Assembly (NCBI GenBank): GCA_012271135.1
Contig: JAAXGZ010000043.1
Coordinates: forward strand, 1 to 60,032
DNA length: 60,032 bases
DNA from: Caldilineales bacterium
GTDB taxonomy: Bacteria > Chloroflexota > Anaerolineae > Caldilineales > Caldilineaceae
Direction of reading: 5' to 3'
Translations under genes and position numbers: made by a program
Part shown: piece after piece, positions 27,798 through 36,480 of the stretch
Layout: the number at the start of each line of letters is the position of its first letter
Position numbering within the stretch: position 1 is the stretch's first letter
Notes under the pieces: model-generated
Told to the model about the DNA's origin: nothing
Seen by the model: the letters and a program-made list of their open reading frames with translations, nothing else
The model's database searches: none

Positions 27798-28556
27798 TCA
27801 GGTGCAGTCCCAGCCGCCGTCGACGCGCAGGACCGCGCCGGTGATGAAGCTGGCTTCGTCGGACACCAGGAAATACACGGCCGCCGCCAGCTCGGCCGGA
27901 TCACCGCCCCGACCAAACACGCTCTTGGCGGTCAGGATGGCCTTGGTGCCTTCGTAGTCCCCCGAGTCGATCATGGATTGTTCCAGCATGGGGGTATGGA
28001 AGAACCCGGGCACGACCGCGTTGCAGCGGATGCCCCGGGGTCCGTAGTCCAAGGCCATGCTCTTGGTCAACTGGAGCACGCCACCCTTGGCGGCCACATA
28101 GGCGGCCCGTTCCGGTATCACGTCGTAGCTGAGTACGGACGCAATGTTGACGATGGCGCCCTTGCCATGCTCCAGCATGGCCGGCAACACGGCCCGCGAC
28201 GCGACGAATATGCCCTTGAGATCGACATTGAGCATGTCGTCCCAGTCCTGGTCGGTGCAATCCAGCACGCCGCCCCGGCGTTCGATACCCGCATTGTTGA
28301 CCAGGATGGACACCGGCCCCAGTTCGGTTGCGACCGCAGCCAGGGCTTCGCAGTCTTCCCTGGAAGCCACGCTGCCCTGGACGAAGACAGCCGTGCCTCC
28401 AGCCGCCTCAATTTCGGCAACGGTGGCCTCTCCGTTGTCGGGCCGGTCGGAATTGACCACCACCGCGGCACCCTCGCGGGCAAGCCGTAGGGCCGTGGCC
28501 CGGCCCAATCCGGAAGTCGAACCCGTGACGACCGCAACCTGTCCTGCCAAACTCAT
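27798..28556 (-). CDS. Short-chain dehydrogenase/reductase B
   Basis: 252 residues. TGSTSGLGRA (about residue 11), NNAGIERR (about 86), ASVLSYD with the catalytic serine and YVAAK (about 154), ending ITGAVLRVDGGWDC: a complete classical SDR. The ATG overlaps the TGA of the upstream epimerase gene (ATGA), so expression is coupled. It is a likely sugar or sugar-alcohol dehydrogenase. Confidence 0.9.
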   Translation of the reverse strand: MSLAGQVAVVTGSTSGLGRATALRLAREGAAVVVNSDRPDNGEATVAEIEAAGGTAVFVQGSVASREDCEALAAVATELGPVSILVNNAGIERRGGVLDCTDQDWDDMLNVDLKGIFVASRAVLPAMLEHGKGAIVNIASVLSYDVIPERAAYVAAKGGVLQLTKSMALDYGPRGIRCNAVVPGFFHTPMLEQSMIDSGDYEGTKAILTAKSVFGRGGDPAELAAAVYFLVSDEASFITGAVLRVDGGWDCT

Positions 28557-29530
28557 AGGAATATCGCCTTGTCCGCATCCGTGCCTGTGGTAACCATCTC
28601 CCGGAACATGTAGTCCTTGGGGAAGGCGTCCGCCATCAGGCCGTCATAGAAGTTCCTGAAGTTGTAAGTCGGCTCCCAGCCGAGCACCTTGCGGCTGTGG
28701 GAAATGTCGTCAATCTTCCACAGGTTCCGCGAGTCGAACAGTTTCTGCAGCTCGTCACCATCGCCGTATTCGGCCAGTTTGTCGCAGGCCCCCGGATAGT
28801 AGCGTTCCACGACCGCCCCAGGATCGGTCCGCAGTTCCGGCACGTCCTCCCTGGTGAACTCCGTGCTGCCGCTGAGCAGGAACACTTCGTGGCCCAGGTT
28901 CTCCTTCTCGATGGCCAGCACGCCGGCCCGCACCAGGTCGCGCCGCAGGGCGGACCGCTGGAACAGAAGGGAAGTACCCATGCGGGTCACGGACTTGCCT
29001 TCGGCCGCACCGAACCAGGCATTGCGCAGGACCGCCGTCTCCACGCCGTCAATGCGGGTGGCGTACTCCGAAATCGGCTCCATCACGTACTTGGCCAGGG
29101 CGTAGACATAGTCCGGCCGGGCCGGCGTCCACTCGTCGCAGACCTCCCAGTCGGTGGGCGGAATGCGCTGCCCGCGCGCGGCCTCACTGCCAATCATCAC
29201 CACGCGGCCAATCCCCATCTCGCCGGCCAGCTGCAGGATGTTGAAGGTGCCCATGACCGTGGTGTTGAAGTGTTCCACACCCGTGTGGGCCCGGTTGACC
29301 GGCGAGTCCGGGGGATAGCGCCGTCCCCCCACCACCGTGTGGAAGACGGCGTCGACACCCTCCATGGCCAGGGCCAGGGCTCCGAATTCGGTCACGGAGC
29401 AATTGACAAACTCGTGTTCCGTCTCCATGTGCACGATATCGGACAGGCGCAGCTCATGGCCCGCCAGCGAGAGCTGGGCAATCAACTCCTCGCAGAAGTA
29501 GCCGCTGGCACCGGTAATCAGGATCTTCAT
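28553..29530 (-). CDS. NAD-dependent epimerase/dehydratase
   Basis: 325 residues, extended SDR. GASGYFCEEL replaces the usual GxxGxxG with a partly altered loop (Gly to Cys/Glu), followed by MIGSEAARG and the active-site region YVYALAKYVME with Tyr-x-x-x-Lys. It is most similar in outline to sugar epimerases or uronate-type dehydrogenases. Translational overlap with SDR B argues for consecutive steps. Confidence 0.85.
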   Translation of the reverse strand: MKILITGASGYFCEELIAQLSLAGHELRLSDIVHMETEHEFVNCSVTEFGALALAMEGVDAVFHTVVGGRRYPPDSPVNRAHTGVEHFNTTVMGTFNILQLAGEMGIGRVVMIGSEAARGQRIPPTDWEVCDEWTPARPDYVYALAKYVMEPISEYATRIDGVETAVLRNAWFGAAEGKSVTRMGTSLLFQRSALRRDLVRAGVLAIEKENLGHEVFLLSGSTEFTREDVPELRTDPGAVVERYYPGACDKLAEYGDGDELQKLFDSRNLWKIDDISHSRKVLGWEPTYNFRNFYDGLMADAFPKDYMFREMVTTGTDADKAIFL

Positions 29531-29587
29531 GAATACACCTTGCCCCCTCGGGATGCTTCTGGAGAGTCGAGCAGGACGCAGCCGGGA

Positions 29588-30226
29588 TCAGTCCAGCCGA
29601 CCTCCCGCCCACTGGATGCCGCGCACGTACAGCTGCTGCACGGACGGATGGCCAAGCGCACGTTCATCATGTCCCAGCGAAATGCTGAAGACGCGGCCCT
29701 TGCCGTAGGGCTTGGTCCACACCACGGGGTGACCCTGGGAACGGGCCAGGATCTGCCAACGGGTCATGTCACCGTCCACCACGTATAGCTCGTCCTGCAC
29801 CTCGAACTCCCCGATGCCCTCGGTGATGGCCGAACTCTCCAGCAAGCCTTCCCGCGTCTTGTAATGCTGCGACGGTTCCGTCACCACGCGCAGCAGTTTG
29901 TTGGGATCGTGGAAAACGAAGGTGCCGCCTACCATGTCGTGGTACTCGCGGGAGTTCATCCACGAGGCCGTGGCCGGATGCAGGCAGGCAAAGCCGGTGC
30001 CGTTGGCCACCGCGGCCAGCAGGGCCTGGCACTGGGCCTTGGAAGGCTCCCACCAGCTGGTGTAGTCCGCGATGACGTCGAAGCCGGACAGATCCTCGTC
30101 GAGGGCCCGTTCCGGATAGTGGGTCATGTGCACATCGAAGTGGGGTTCGAGACACGCCCTCAGCGCCCGGCGGTGGGCCGGCTGATCGTGGTACCAGGCC
30201 CCGCCGGCCAGCAACAGAATTTTCAT
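29588..30226 (-). CDS. ThuA-like protein, copy 2
   Basis: 212 residues with the class I glutamine-amidotransferase-like fold of ThuA. It begins MKILLLAGG and contains FDVIADYTSWW, GTGFACLHPATASW (the nucleophile-elbow position), a REYHDMVGGTF segment and the terminal RVFSISLGHDERA. ThuA proteins sit in disaccharide-oxidation clusters and the reaction is poorly defined. Two tandem copies, 16 bases apart, are shared with the gene upstream. Confidence 0.82.
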   Translation of the reverse strand: MKILLLAGGAWYHDQPAHRRALRACLEPHFDVHMTHYPERALDEDLSGFDVIADYTSWWEPSKAQCQALLAAVANGTGFACLHPATASWMNSREYHDMVGGTFVFHDPNKLLRVVTEPSQHYKTREGLLESSAITEGIGEFEVQDELYVVDGDMTRWQILARSQGHPVVWTKPYGKGRVFSISLGHDERALGHPSVQQLYVRGIQWAGGRLD

Positions 30227-30242
30227 GGCAGCCGTCCCGCTC

Positions 30243-30872
30243 CTACAGGCGGCCGGCCGCCCACAGGGCGCCGCGCCGCATGACTTCCGTGGTGTTGGGC
30301 ACCAGGAAGCGTGTTTCGTCGTGGCCCAGGGCCGAGACAAAGACCCGTCCCAGACCGAAGGTCTTGGCATACATCACCGGATGGCCCTGGGCGCGGGCCA
30401 GCACCTGCCACTGGGTCTGATCGCCCTGCAGGAAGAACAACTCGTCGTTGACGGTGTAGTTCTCCAGGCCCAGCGTGATGGGATGCTGCAGGGTGTGGCG
30501 GTTGGGACCGAACTCGACCACGAAGTCCCCTGCGCCCCGTTCGTCCAGCGACTTGCCGGCGAACTTTGAGCCGATCATCCCAAAGTAGGCCTGGGAGTTC
30601 CAGAAACTGGCCAGGCCGCCGTGCACCACCACCAGGCCGGCACCGCCGGCCACGTGATTGATCAGGGCGTAGTGCTCCGAAGGCTCCGGCTCGCGATCCG
30701 TCGTGGCATTGACCACCACGTCGATACCGGCCAGGCCGTCCAGGCTGAGGACCGCCATGTCCTCGCTCTGGGACACCGTGTGGGCGCCGTCGCTTTCGAA
30801 GATGGCCTGCAGGGCCGTCCGGATTTCCGGGCTGTCGTGGTGGGATCCGCCGACCAGCAGCAGAATGTTCAT
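30243..30872 (-). CDS. ThuA-like protein, copy 1
   Basis: 209 residues, paralogue of the following gene. MNILLLVGG, IDVVVNATT, GAGLVVVHGGLASFWN, AYFGMIGSKFAG and RVFVSALGHDETRF occupy equivalent positions. I choose ATG 30872; the frame upstream overlaps the isomerase gene and is not domain-like. The pair may form a heterodimer. Confidence 0.82.
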   Translation of the reverse strand: MNILLLVGGSHHDSPEIRTALQAIFESDGAHTVSQSEDMAVLSLDGLAGIDVVVNATTDREPEPSEHYALINHVAGGAGLVVVHGGLASFWNSQAYFGMIGSKFAGKSLDERGAGDFVVEFGPNRHTLQHPITLGLENYTVNDELFFLQGDQTQWQVLARAQGHPVMYAKTFGLGRVFVSALGHDETRFLVPNTTEVMRRGALWAAGRL

Positions 30873-30907
30873 GGGCGGGGATTCCTGGAAAAAGGGCAAC
30901 GAGGCGA

Positions 30908-31744
30908 TCAGCCGCCGCGCTCGGACCAGGTCACCTGGTCGCCCAGGAGCCCGGCGAGATAATCCCGGCTCATGCGGGCCGCCTCGCCCGGCGGGCGGGG
31001 CGCTTCGGGGGTGCCGTCCAACTCGACCGTGACCCAACCGCTGTAGTCAATGTCCTCGAGGATGGCGAAGATGGCCGGCATGTCGATCACCCCGGAGCCA
31101 ATCGGCTCGTAGCCTACGTAGCCGGTCTCGCGTCCGCCGCCGTAGTCCTTGAGGTGGACATGGGCAATGATGGACTTGTAGTCCTCCAGCGTGGCCACGG
31201 CATCGTCTCCGGCCTTCGCGATTTGGCCGGTGTCGGGTGCGAAAGGCAACAGGTCCGTATCGGCCGCATCAAAGAAGTTGTCGATGTCCGTCCGGGTTTC
31301 CAGCAGCGTGCCCGTATGGGGATGCACCGCGGACTGCATGCCGTGGTCCAGGCCAATCCGGGCAATCTCGGCGAAGGCGTCCGCGATGTGCCGCCAGCCG
31401 GCGGTCGTGTCGCAGATGCCGTCCTTGCGGCTGCCGGCGGCAATCAGGACGGTTGTGGCACCCATCTCGCTGGCCCTGCGGATCCAGTTGTGGGCGTTCT
31501 TGATGTCCTCGGCCGGCGAGGAGTCGTGCCGGAAACCGGTTCCGACATAGGTTCCGATCAGGGGGATGTCGTACTTGGCCAGCAGGGCGGCGTAGTCGGC
31601 GCCGTTCTGTTCATAGGCCTCGATCACGCCGCCGATCGTCTCGTAGGCGTTGTATCCGCAGGCGGCCACGTCGCGCACGGCCGCTTCGGCGGTGGAGGCA
31701 TCGTAGCCCCACGTGATTCCGCTGTGGGCAATTCGATACTGCAT
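30908..31744 (-). CDS. Sugar phosphate isomerase/epimerase (AP endonuclease 2-type barrel)
   Basis: About 278 residues. The xylose-isomerase-like TIM barrel shows the IolE/hydroxypyruvate-isomerase layout: YETIGGVIEAY, TVLIAAGSR, a metal-site histidine in SAVHPHTGTLLE (about residue 160), FAPDTGQIAKAG, IAHVHLKDY (about 208) and the final glutamate in WVTVELDG. Metal ligands Glu, Asp/His and Glu all appear present. It is the first catabolic enzyme of the cluster below the lipoprotein gene. The frame allows a start five codons earlier; MQYRIAHS is preferred. Confidence 0.87.
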   Translation of the reverse strand: MQYRIAHSGITWGYDASTAEAAVRDVAACGYNAYETIGGVIEAYEQNGADYAALLAKYDIPLIGTYVGTGFRHDSSPAEDIKNAHNWIRRASEMGATTVLIAAGSRKDGICDTTAGWRHIADAFAEIARIGLDHGMQSAVHPHTGTLLETRTDIDNFFDAADTDLLPFAPDTGQIAKAGDDAVATLEDYKSIIAHVHLKDYGGGRETGYVGYEPIGSGVIDMPAIFAILEDIDYSGWVTVELDGTPEAPRPPGEAARMSRDYLAGLLGDQVTWSERGG

Positions 31745-31819
31745 GGGCAAGGGTCCCAAGTTGGTCGGTACAGGCGGCTGGCCGCCGCGTCCCGCGGGAC
31801 GCGGCCTTTGGGTTGGGGG

Positions 31820-32413
31820 TCAGTACCCTATGGCCAGTTCCCCTTCGGCCCCCTCCAGGATCATCACCAGTCCCGTGGCCTCCAGCGGCACGTCGAAGAT
31901 GGCCGGTCCCAGCCGCTCTTCGTCGGTTTCGAAGACGTGCTGGACGAGTTGGTTGGACTGCTCCCCGTACGTCTCGGGGTCGGTGTAAAAGACGTAGGCC
32001 AGTTGCACGTTGCGCCTGCCCAGTTCGTACTCGTTGCCCTGATCGTCACGCAGCCGGATTGTGCGGACCAGCAGCAGCTTGTCCTCATCGGACAGATTCT
32101 TCAGGCGGACGGGCACGATCACCCATTCGCCGCGTTGGGACGTCTGGGCGGACGTCTCGTATTGGGAAACCTGGGCCAGACCGGAGTCCTCCCCTTCGTC
32201 GCCCAGCAGAGTGTCCTTGCCCGCCAGGCCGGTAATCTCGATTTCCCAGGCATCGGACCGGAGAACGCCGCCCACTTCCGTGCCTTCCTCGAGGAAGACC
32301 GGCATCAGTTCCGACCTGTCCCGGCCGCGATTGCAGCCGGCCAGCGCGACCGCCAGGACCAGCAGAATGGCCAGAACCGGCCACCTGAAACGGGCAAGCG
32401 GGCGCATCTTCAT
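31820..32413 (-). CDS. DUF4352-type lipoprotein
   Basis: 197 residues: short positively charged head, hydrophobic stretch and lipobox ALAGC (Cys about residue 25). A DUF4352-like domain follows, containing EWVIVPVRLKNLSDEDKLL and RLRDDQGNEYELG. Such immunoglobulin-like lipoproteins are common in Gram-positive-type envelopes, with no fixed role. It lies between the inserted tnpB and the isomerase gene on the same strand. Confidence 0.75.
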   Translation of the reverse strand: MKMRPLARFRWPVLAILLVLAVALAGCNRGRDRSELMPVFLEEGTEVGGVLRSDAWEIEITGLAGKDTLLGDEGEDSGLAQVSQYETSAQTSQRGEWVIVPVRLKNLSDEDKLLLVRTIRLRDDQGNEYELGRRNVQLAYVFYTDPETYGEQSNQLVQHVFETDEERLGPAIFDVPLEATGLVMILEGAEGELAIGY

Positions 32414-32433
32414 GGTAAACACCGGGCTGTTCC

Positions 32434-33858
32434 TCAAAAGCTGTGGGTTTGAGGTAATTCGCTCTCGGCCGTCCGGGCAGCGGTGGCTGCCCCGGCGGGC
32501 TCGAGTCCGGGTGGAGCAGTCCCCACCGGAGTCCCGCTGCGATCCCGGAGCAGTCGCTTGACCTCTCGAAAGGGCGTGTACAACGAAATCTCCGTGTCGT
32601 ACATGCGCGCCAGGATGTTGCGGGCGGCGTTGGTGTCCGCGTCCAACACGACTCCGTCCAGGCCGTAAAACCGATCCCCACACCGTTTCCCCTGCAGGAG
32701 CCCGGTGCGGGAGTCGATTTGCGACGTGTAGGCGGGGTTCACCAACACCAACGCAGAACCTCTGCGTCGAGATATCGAGGTTAGGGTGTCGACCATGATG
32801 CCCTTGACCCAGCCGTTCAAACGACGTTGGGTGTCCCGGTGCATGACCTTGGCCGACTTCATGGGGGCCGTCAGGTCCTCGCTGGCGATGGTGCCGGCGC
32901 GGTCGACGATGCTGTGGGCGGCCTGGCACAGGTGATCCCGCACCCGGGCATTGTGCTGCCCTTGGCGGCGGTCCCACTTCTTGTTGCCCAGGTTGTGGCG
33001 ACGGATGTTGTCCGCCTTCTGCACGTTGCCGGCATCCCGGTGTTTCTGCTCCAGGTCCCGCATCCGATTGCGGCGTTGGCCCTTGACCTTGCGGTCGTCG
33101 CTCTCGGCGGTCAGCAGGTCGCCCAGCCCCGCGCCGTGGCGTTGGCCGTCGCTGTCCGTGTAGGCCTCGGTGTAGCCCTTGTCCACGCCCACGGTGGTCT
33201 CCCCGCAGGGGCGCGTGCTGCACACATCCTCTTCGGCCACCGCGTAGTGGACTTCCACCTGACCGTTGTCCTGCAGGATGATGCGCAGGGTGCCGGTCGG
33301 CAGGTGTGTGCCCCTGAGCGGAATGGCGATGCGTTGGCCGCGCTCCAGGCCCTGTAGGTACAGCCAGGCTCGTCCATGCCAGACCTGCGCGGTGTAGGAG
33401 TCCGCGTCGGCCACGATCTGATTGGTCACACGGGACTGCCCGCCCTTCCACTGCTTTCGCATCTGCCGGTGCAGGAACGGGTCCTCGTCCCAGCGGTTTT
33501 GCTTCAGCAGCGAGTACAGGCGGTGGCGTTCGGCACCGTCACCCCGGGTCCGGTGCCAAATGGCCTTCTTAACCGGCACCTTGGCCGCTTCCCGGCAGGC
33601 CCGAATGTCACCCAGGGCATCCGCCAGGGTCGCCTTGCCGATGCGCGCCGGCAGCCCGTGCCAGCCGTAGCCCTCGGCCATCCAGGCATCGCGGATGTCG
33701 TAGTGGAATTGCCGTACGGTGGACAGCCCGCTGCAGCGCTGCCAGGCATCGCTCCGCACGCGTCCGCACAGACCGGCGATCCGTGCCAGCCGGTCGTACT
33801 TGGCCTGGTTCAACCCCTGACTGCGCAGGATGCGCGTCACCTTAGCCTGCCTGGTCAC
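32434..33858 (-). CDS. tnpB: IS607-type TnpB, copy 1, intact frame, zinc ribbon lost
   Basis: 474 residues from a GTG at 33858, aligned with the ATG start of copy 2. TnpB proteins are RNA-guided nucleases ancestral to Cas12. RuvC residues are all present: Asp226 in VGVDKGYTEAY, Glu327 in IASEDLT and Asp408 in LDADTNAARNIL. Between RuvC-II and RuvC-III the usual four zinc-binding cysteines are missing (SQIDSRTGLL then GDRFYGLDG). The last codons (HSF) come from flanking DNA, because homology with copy 2 stops at about 32446. Just upstream, at 33859-33902, only the tail of the tnpA reading (QIWEAARGD) survives. The insertion splits the ABC transporter genes from the catabolic genes. Confidence 0.85.
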   Translation of the reverse strand: MTRQAKVTRILRSQGLNQAKYDRLARIAGLCGRVRSDAWQRCSGLSTVRQFHYDIRDAWMAEGYGWHGLPARIGKATLADALGDIRACREAAKVPVKKAIWHRTRGDGAERHRLYSLLKQNRWDEDPFLHRQMRKQWKGGQSRVTNQIVADADSYTAQVWHGRAWLYLQGLERGQRIAIPLRGTHLPTGTLRIILQDNGQVEVHYAVAEEDVCSTRPCGETTVGVDKGYTEAYTDSDGQRHGAGLGDLLTAESDDRKVKGQRRNRMRDLEQKHRDAGNVQKADNIRRHNLGNKKWDRRQGQHNARVRDHLCQAAHSIVDRAGTIASEDLTAPMKSAKVMHRDTQRRLNGWVKGIMVDTLTSISRRRGSALVLVNPAYTSQIDSRTGLLQGKRCGDRFYGLDGVVLDADTNAARNILARMYDTEISLYTPFREVKRLLRDRSGTPVGTAPPGLEPAGAATAARTAESELPQTHSF

Positions 33859-33902
33859 CGCGGGCGGCCTCCCAGATTTGCCGGCGGCAGATCCTGTCCA
33901 TG
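33859..33902 (-). pseudogene. Remnant of IS607-type tnpA 3' end
   Basis: Reading CGGCAAATCTGGGAGGCC on the minus strand gives RQIWEAARGDQAG then stop, equivalent to RKQIREAANDG at the end of the tnpA remnant of copy 2. Similarity fades near 33902, marking the truncated left edge of this element copy. Confidence 0.5.
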
Positions 33903-34028
33903 GACATGGAATACCACGCAATCCCCCACAATATCAAGGGCTTATTGATGCTCTGAATCTGCAAGAAGACCGGGGCCGGGGACGGCGGGATCGACCTCCC
34001 GCCATCCCCGGCCGGTCATGGAATAAAA

Positions 34029-35429
34029 CTAAAGATTGCGGACCGAGTTGTCGAACAGTTCGTTGGTGTCGGCGGACAGGCCTTCCAACGCTTCCTCAAC
34101 GCTGCCGACGCCTTCCAGCATCAGCGGGTCAATGTGCTGCGCGTAGATCGGCATCCACTCCTGTCCCTCGGGGAACAGTGGGAAGTGCTCTTCGGACTCG
34201 GCGCCCAGCACCCAAGCGGCATGGCCGTAGTTGGGCAGGAACTGCTCAATTTCCTGTACGTTCCAAATGCCGGAGGACTTGCGTCCGGGGAAGCCGCCGA
34301 AGCCGTTCACGGCCATGAACCGAGCCTGTTCCGGATCCGTCAGGTTCCAGCGCATGAACTCATAGGCAATCTCCGGGAAATTGGAGCCGGAGGGAATGAA
34401 CCAGCCCACGTTGCCCTCGAAACCGAAACGGCCGTTGGGCCCCACCGGCTCGGGACCAATCCCCATGCGGAAGCTGTCGCCGACCGCCTCCACCAAGGAG
34501 CGGGTCTCGTCGGAGAGCGTCCACCACATGCCGATGTTGCCGGACGCAAAGGCGGCGAATTGGCCACCGAAGAGTTCCAGGTCGGCCGCGGACGGGGAGA
34601 CGCCGTGCGTGTGCAGGACATCGTAGAGGAACTGGAAGGCCTCGATCGTCTCGGGCTCGAGCATGTTGGCCTGGGTGACATCCTCGTTGAAGAAGTGGCC
34701 GCCAAAGCCGCGGGTCACGTTCCACTGGCGAATGGCCCAGTGGCCGGTGGCCAGGCCGTAGGTCTTGTCCTCGCCGGAGGTGTCCGTGGCCTCGATGGCC
34801 AGATCCAACACGTCCTGGTAGGTCCAGTCGTCCGAGGGCGGCCAGTCGCCCATGATCGGATCCATGATGTCGCGGTTGATCAGGATCGCGCGCGGAGCCC
34901 AGTCAATCGGGAACCCGTACTGCTTGCCCTTATAGGCGATATTGTCCACCGCCGTAAAGTGGAAGTCGTCCGGCCAGTCGATGGGCGGCAGCGCGTCGAT
35001 GTAGTCGTCGATTGGCAGCATGAAGCCCTTGTCGGCAAAGGGCGCCGTGCGGGTGAAGTGGATCATGGCCGCATCCGGATGTTCGCCGGAAGCCAGCAGT
35101 ACCACGATCGTTTCCCAATAGGAACTCCAGCCGCCTTCTGGAGCCGGTTGGAACTCCATGTTGGGATAGAACTCGGCAAACCATGAATGGTGCTCGTCCT
35201 GGACAGCCACGCTGCCGGGACCCCAGCCGCCTACGACGAAAGTGCCAGTCGTTTCCATCGGCACTGTGCCCATGGTGAATTCCGCGCGACGGGCCAGATC
35301 CACCTCGGCCACTTCTTCCACAACCGTGGGTGCTTCGGCCGGGACACAGGCGATCGCCACCACGCCGGCCGCGGCATACGAGGAGACGCGCAGGAAGTCC
35401 CTACGGCTCAATCCAAACTTGCGAGACAT
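34029..35429 (-). CDS. Extracellular sugar-binding lipoprotein of an ABC transporter
   Basis: 466 residues. The N-terminus carries a Tat-type SRRDFL motif followed by a hydrophobic stretch and a lipobox-like VAIAC (Cys about residue 28), so it is probably exported folded and lipid-anchored. The body is a family 1 solute-binding protein (WSSYWETIVVLLASGEHPDAA, PFADKGFMLPIDDYI, FAAFASGNIGMWW, GFGGFPGR). GGAG stands 7 bases before ATG 35429. It is third in order after the two permeases. No ATPase gene is present, so a shared MsmK-like ATPase is presumably used. Confidence 0.92.
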   Translation of the reverse strand: MSRKFGLSRRDFLRVSSYAAAGVVAIACVPAEAPTVVEEVAEVDLARRAEFTMGTVPMETTGTFVVGGWGPGSVAVQDEHHSWFAEFYPNMEFQPAPEGGWSSYWETIVVLLASGEHPDAAMIHFTRTAPFADKGFMLPIDDYIDALPPIDWPDDFHFTAVDNIAYKGKQYGFPIDWAPRAILINRDIMDPIMGDWPPSDDWTYQDVLDLAIEATDTSGEDKTYGLATGHWAIRQWNVTRGFGGHFFNEDVTQANMLEPETIEAFQFLYDVLHTHGVSPSAADLELFGGQFAAFASGNIGMWWTLSDETRSLVEAVGDSFRMGIGPEPVGPNGRFGFEGNVGWFIPSGSNFPEIAYEFMRWNLTDPEQARFMAVNGFGGFPGRKSSGIWNVQEIEQFLPNYGHAAWVLGAESEEHFPLFPEGQEWMPIYAQHIDPLMLEGVGSVEEALEGLSADTNELFDNSVRNL

Positions 35430-35538
35430 TTCACTACTCCTTGTTGGTTGCCAAGACAAGACAAGCAAGACGGAACCGCGGCGGCGGGCGTGCCGCACCG
35501 CGGCGATATGGCAATTCTCGTGTGCGTCGGCTGTGCAA

Positions 35539-36441
35539 CTACCCCTTGAGACCGGTGGTCACGATGCCCTGCACATAGTACTTCTGCCCGGCCATGAACA
35601 GGAACAGGATGGGCAGCACGGACAGGGTGCTGGCCGCCATGATCAGGTGCCAGGGCGTCCGGTTGGGGAAGCGACTCTGGAACTTGGCCAGCCCCATGGG
35701 CAGGGTGAACTTCTCCGGCGAGCGCAGAATGATCACCGGCCACAGCAGTTCGTTCCAGACCCCCATGAAGGTAAAGATGGCCAGGGTCGCGATGACCGGC
35801 TTGGAGACCGGCAGGATCACGGTCCAGTAGATGCGCAGGCGGGTGGCACCGTCGATGTAGGCCGCATCCTCCAGTTCCCGCGGGATGGACATCATGAACT
35901 GGCGCATCAGGAAGGTGCCCCAGGCGCTCACCACCCCCGGCACGATCAGGGCGTAGTAGGTGTCGATCCAGTTGAAGGTCCGCATCAACACGAAGCTGGG
36001 GATCAGGAGGATGGCACCCGGGATCATCATGGTGCCCAGATACATCAGGAAGATCTTGTCGCGCCCCGGGAAGTTGAGGCGCGAGAAGGAGTAGCCTGCC
36101 AGGGACGAGGTCAGAAGCACGCCCAAGGTCACCGACAGCGAAACGAACATGCTGTTGCCCACGTAGCGCCCCAGGGCCGTTTGCTCGAACACCACCAGAT
36201 AGTTGATCCACTGGATCGACTCCGGGATCAGGGTGGGTGGGAACTTGTAAATCTCGTACTGGGTCTTGAACGATGATGACAGCATCCACGCGAACGGTCC
36301 CACCATCACGATTGAGCCCGCGGCCAGAATCAGGTGCGTGAAGAGATCCCCGACGCGCTTGGCGCTGGACTTGGACATGCCGTCCTGCCCGACCGCCTCC
36401 AATTTGCGGGCGGGTTGCAATGTTTCCTGCTTTACGGCCAT
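35539..36441 (-). CDS. Sugar ABC transporter permease, MalG type
   Basis: 300 residues, six predicted membrane helices after a 25-residue cytoplasmic head. The EAA loop reads RELEDAAYIDGATRLRIYWTVILP near residue 190, ending with the C-terminal QGIVTTGLKG typical of MalG/AraQ proteins. It lies 39 bases after the partner permease. Confidence 0.95.
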   Translation of the reverse strand: MAVKQETLQPARKLEAVGQDGMSKSSAKRVGDLFTHLILAAGSIVMVGPFAWMLSSSFKTQYEIYKFPPTLIPESIQWINYLVVFEQTALGRYVGNSMFVSLSVTLGVLLTSSLAGYSFSRLNFPGRDKIFLMYLGTMMIPGAILLIPSFVLMRTFNWIDTYYALIVPGVVSAWGTFLMRQFMMSIPRELEDAAYIDGATRLRIYWTVILPVSKPVIATLAIFTFMGVWNELLWPVIILRSPEKFTLPMGLAKFQSRFPNRTPWHLIMAASTLSVLPILFLFMAGQKYYVQGIVTTGLKG

Positions 36442-36480
36442 GCGAATTCCGGTACGCGTGTTGGTTGCCGGTGGTTGGGG

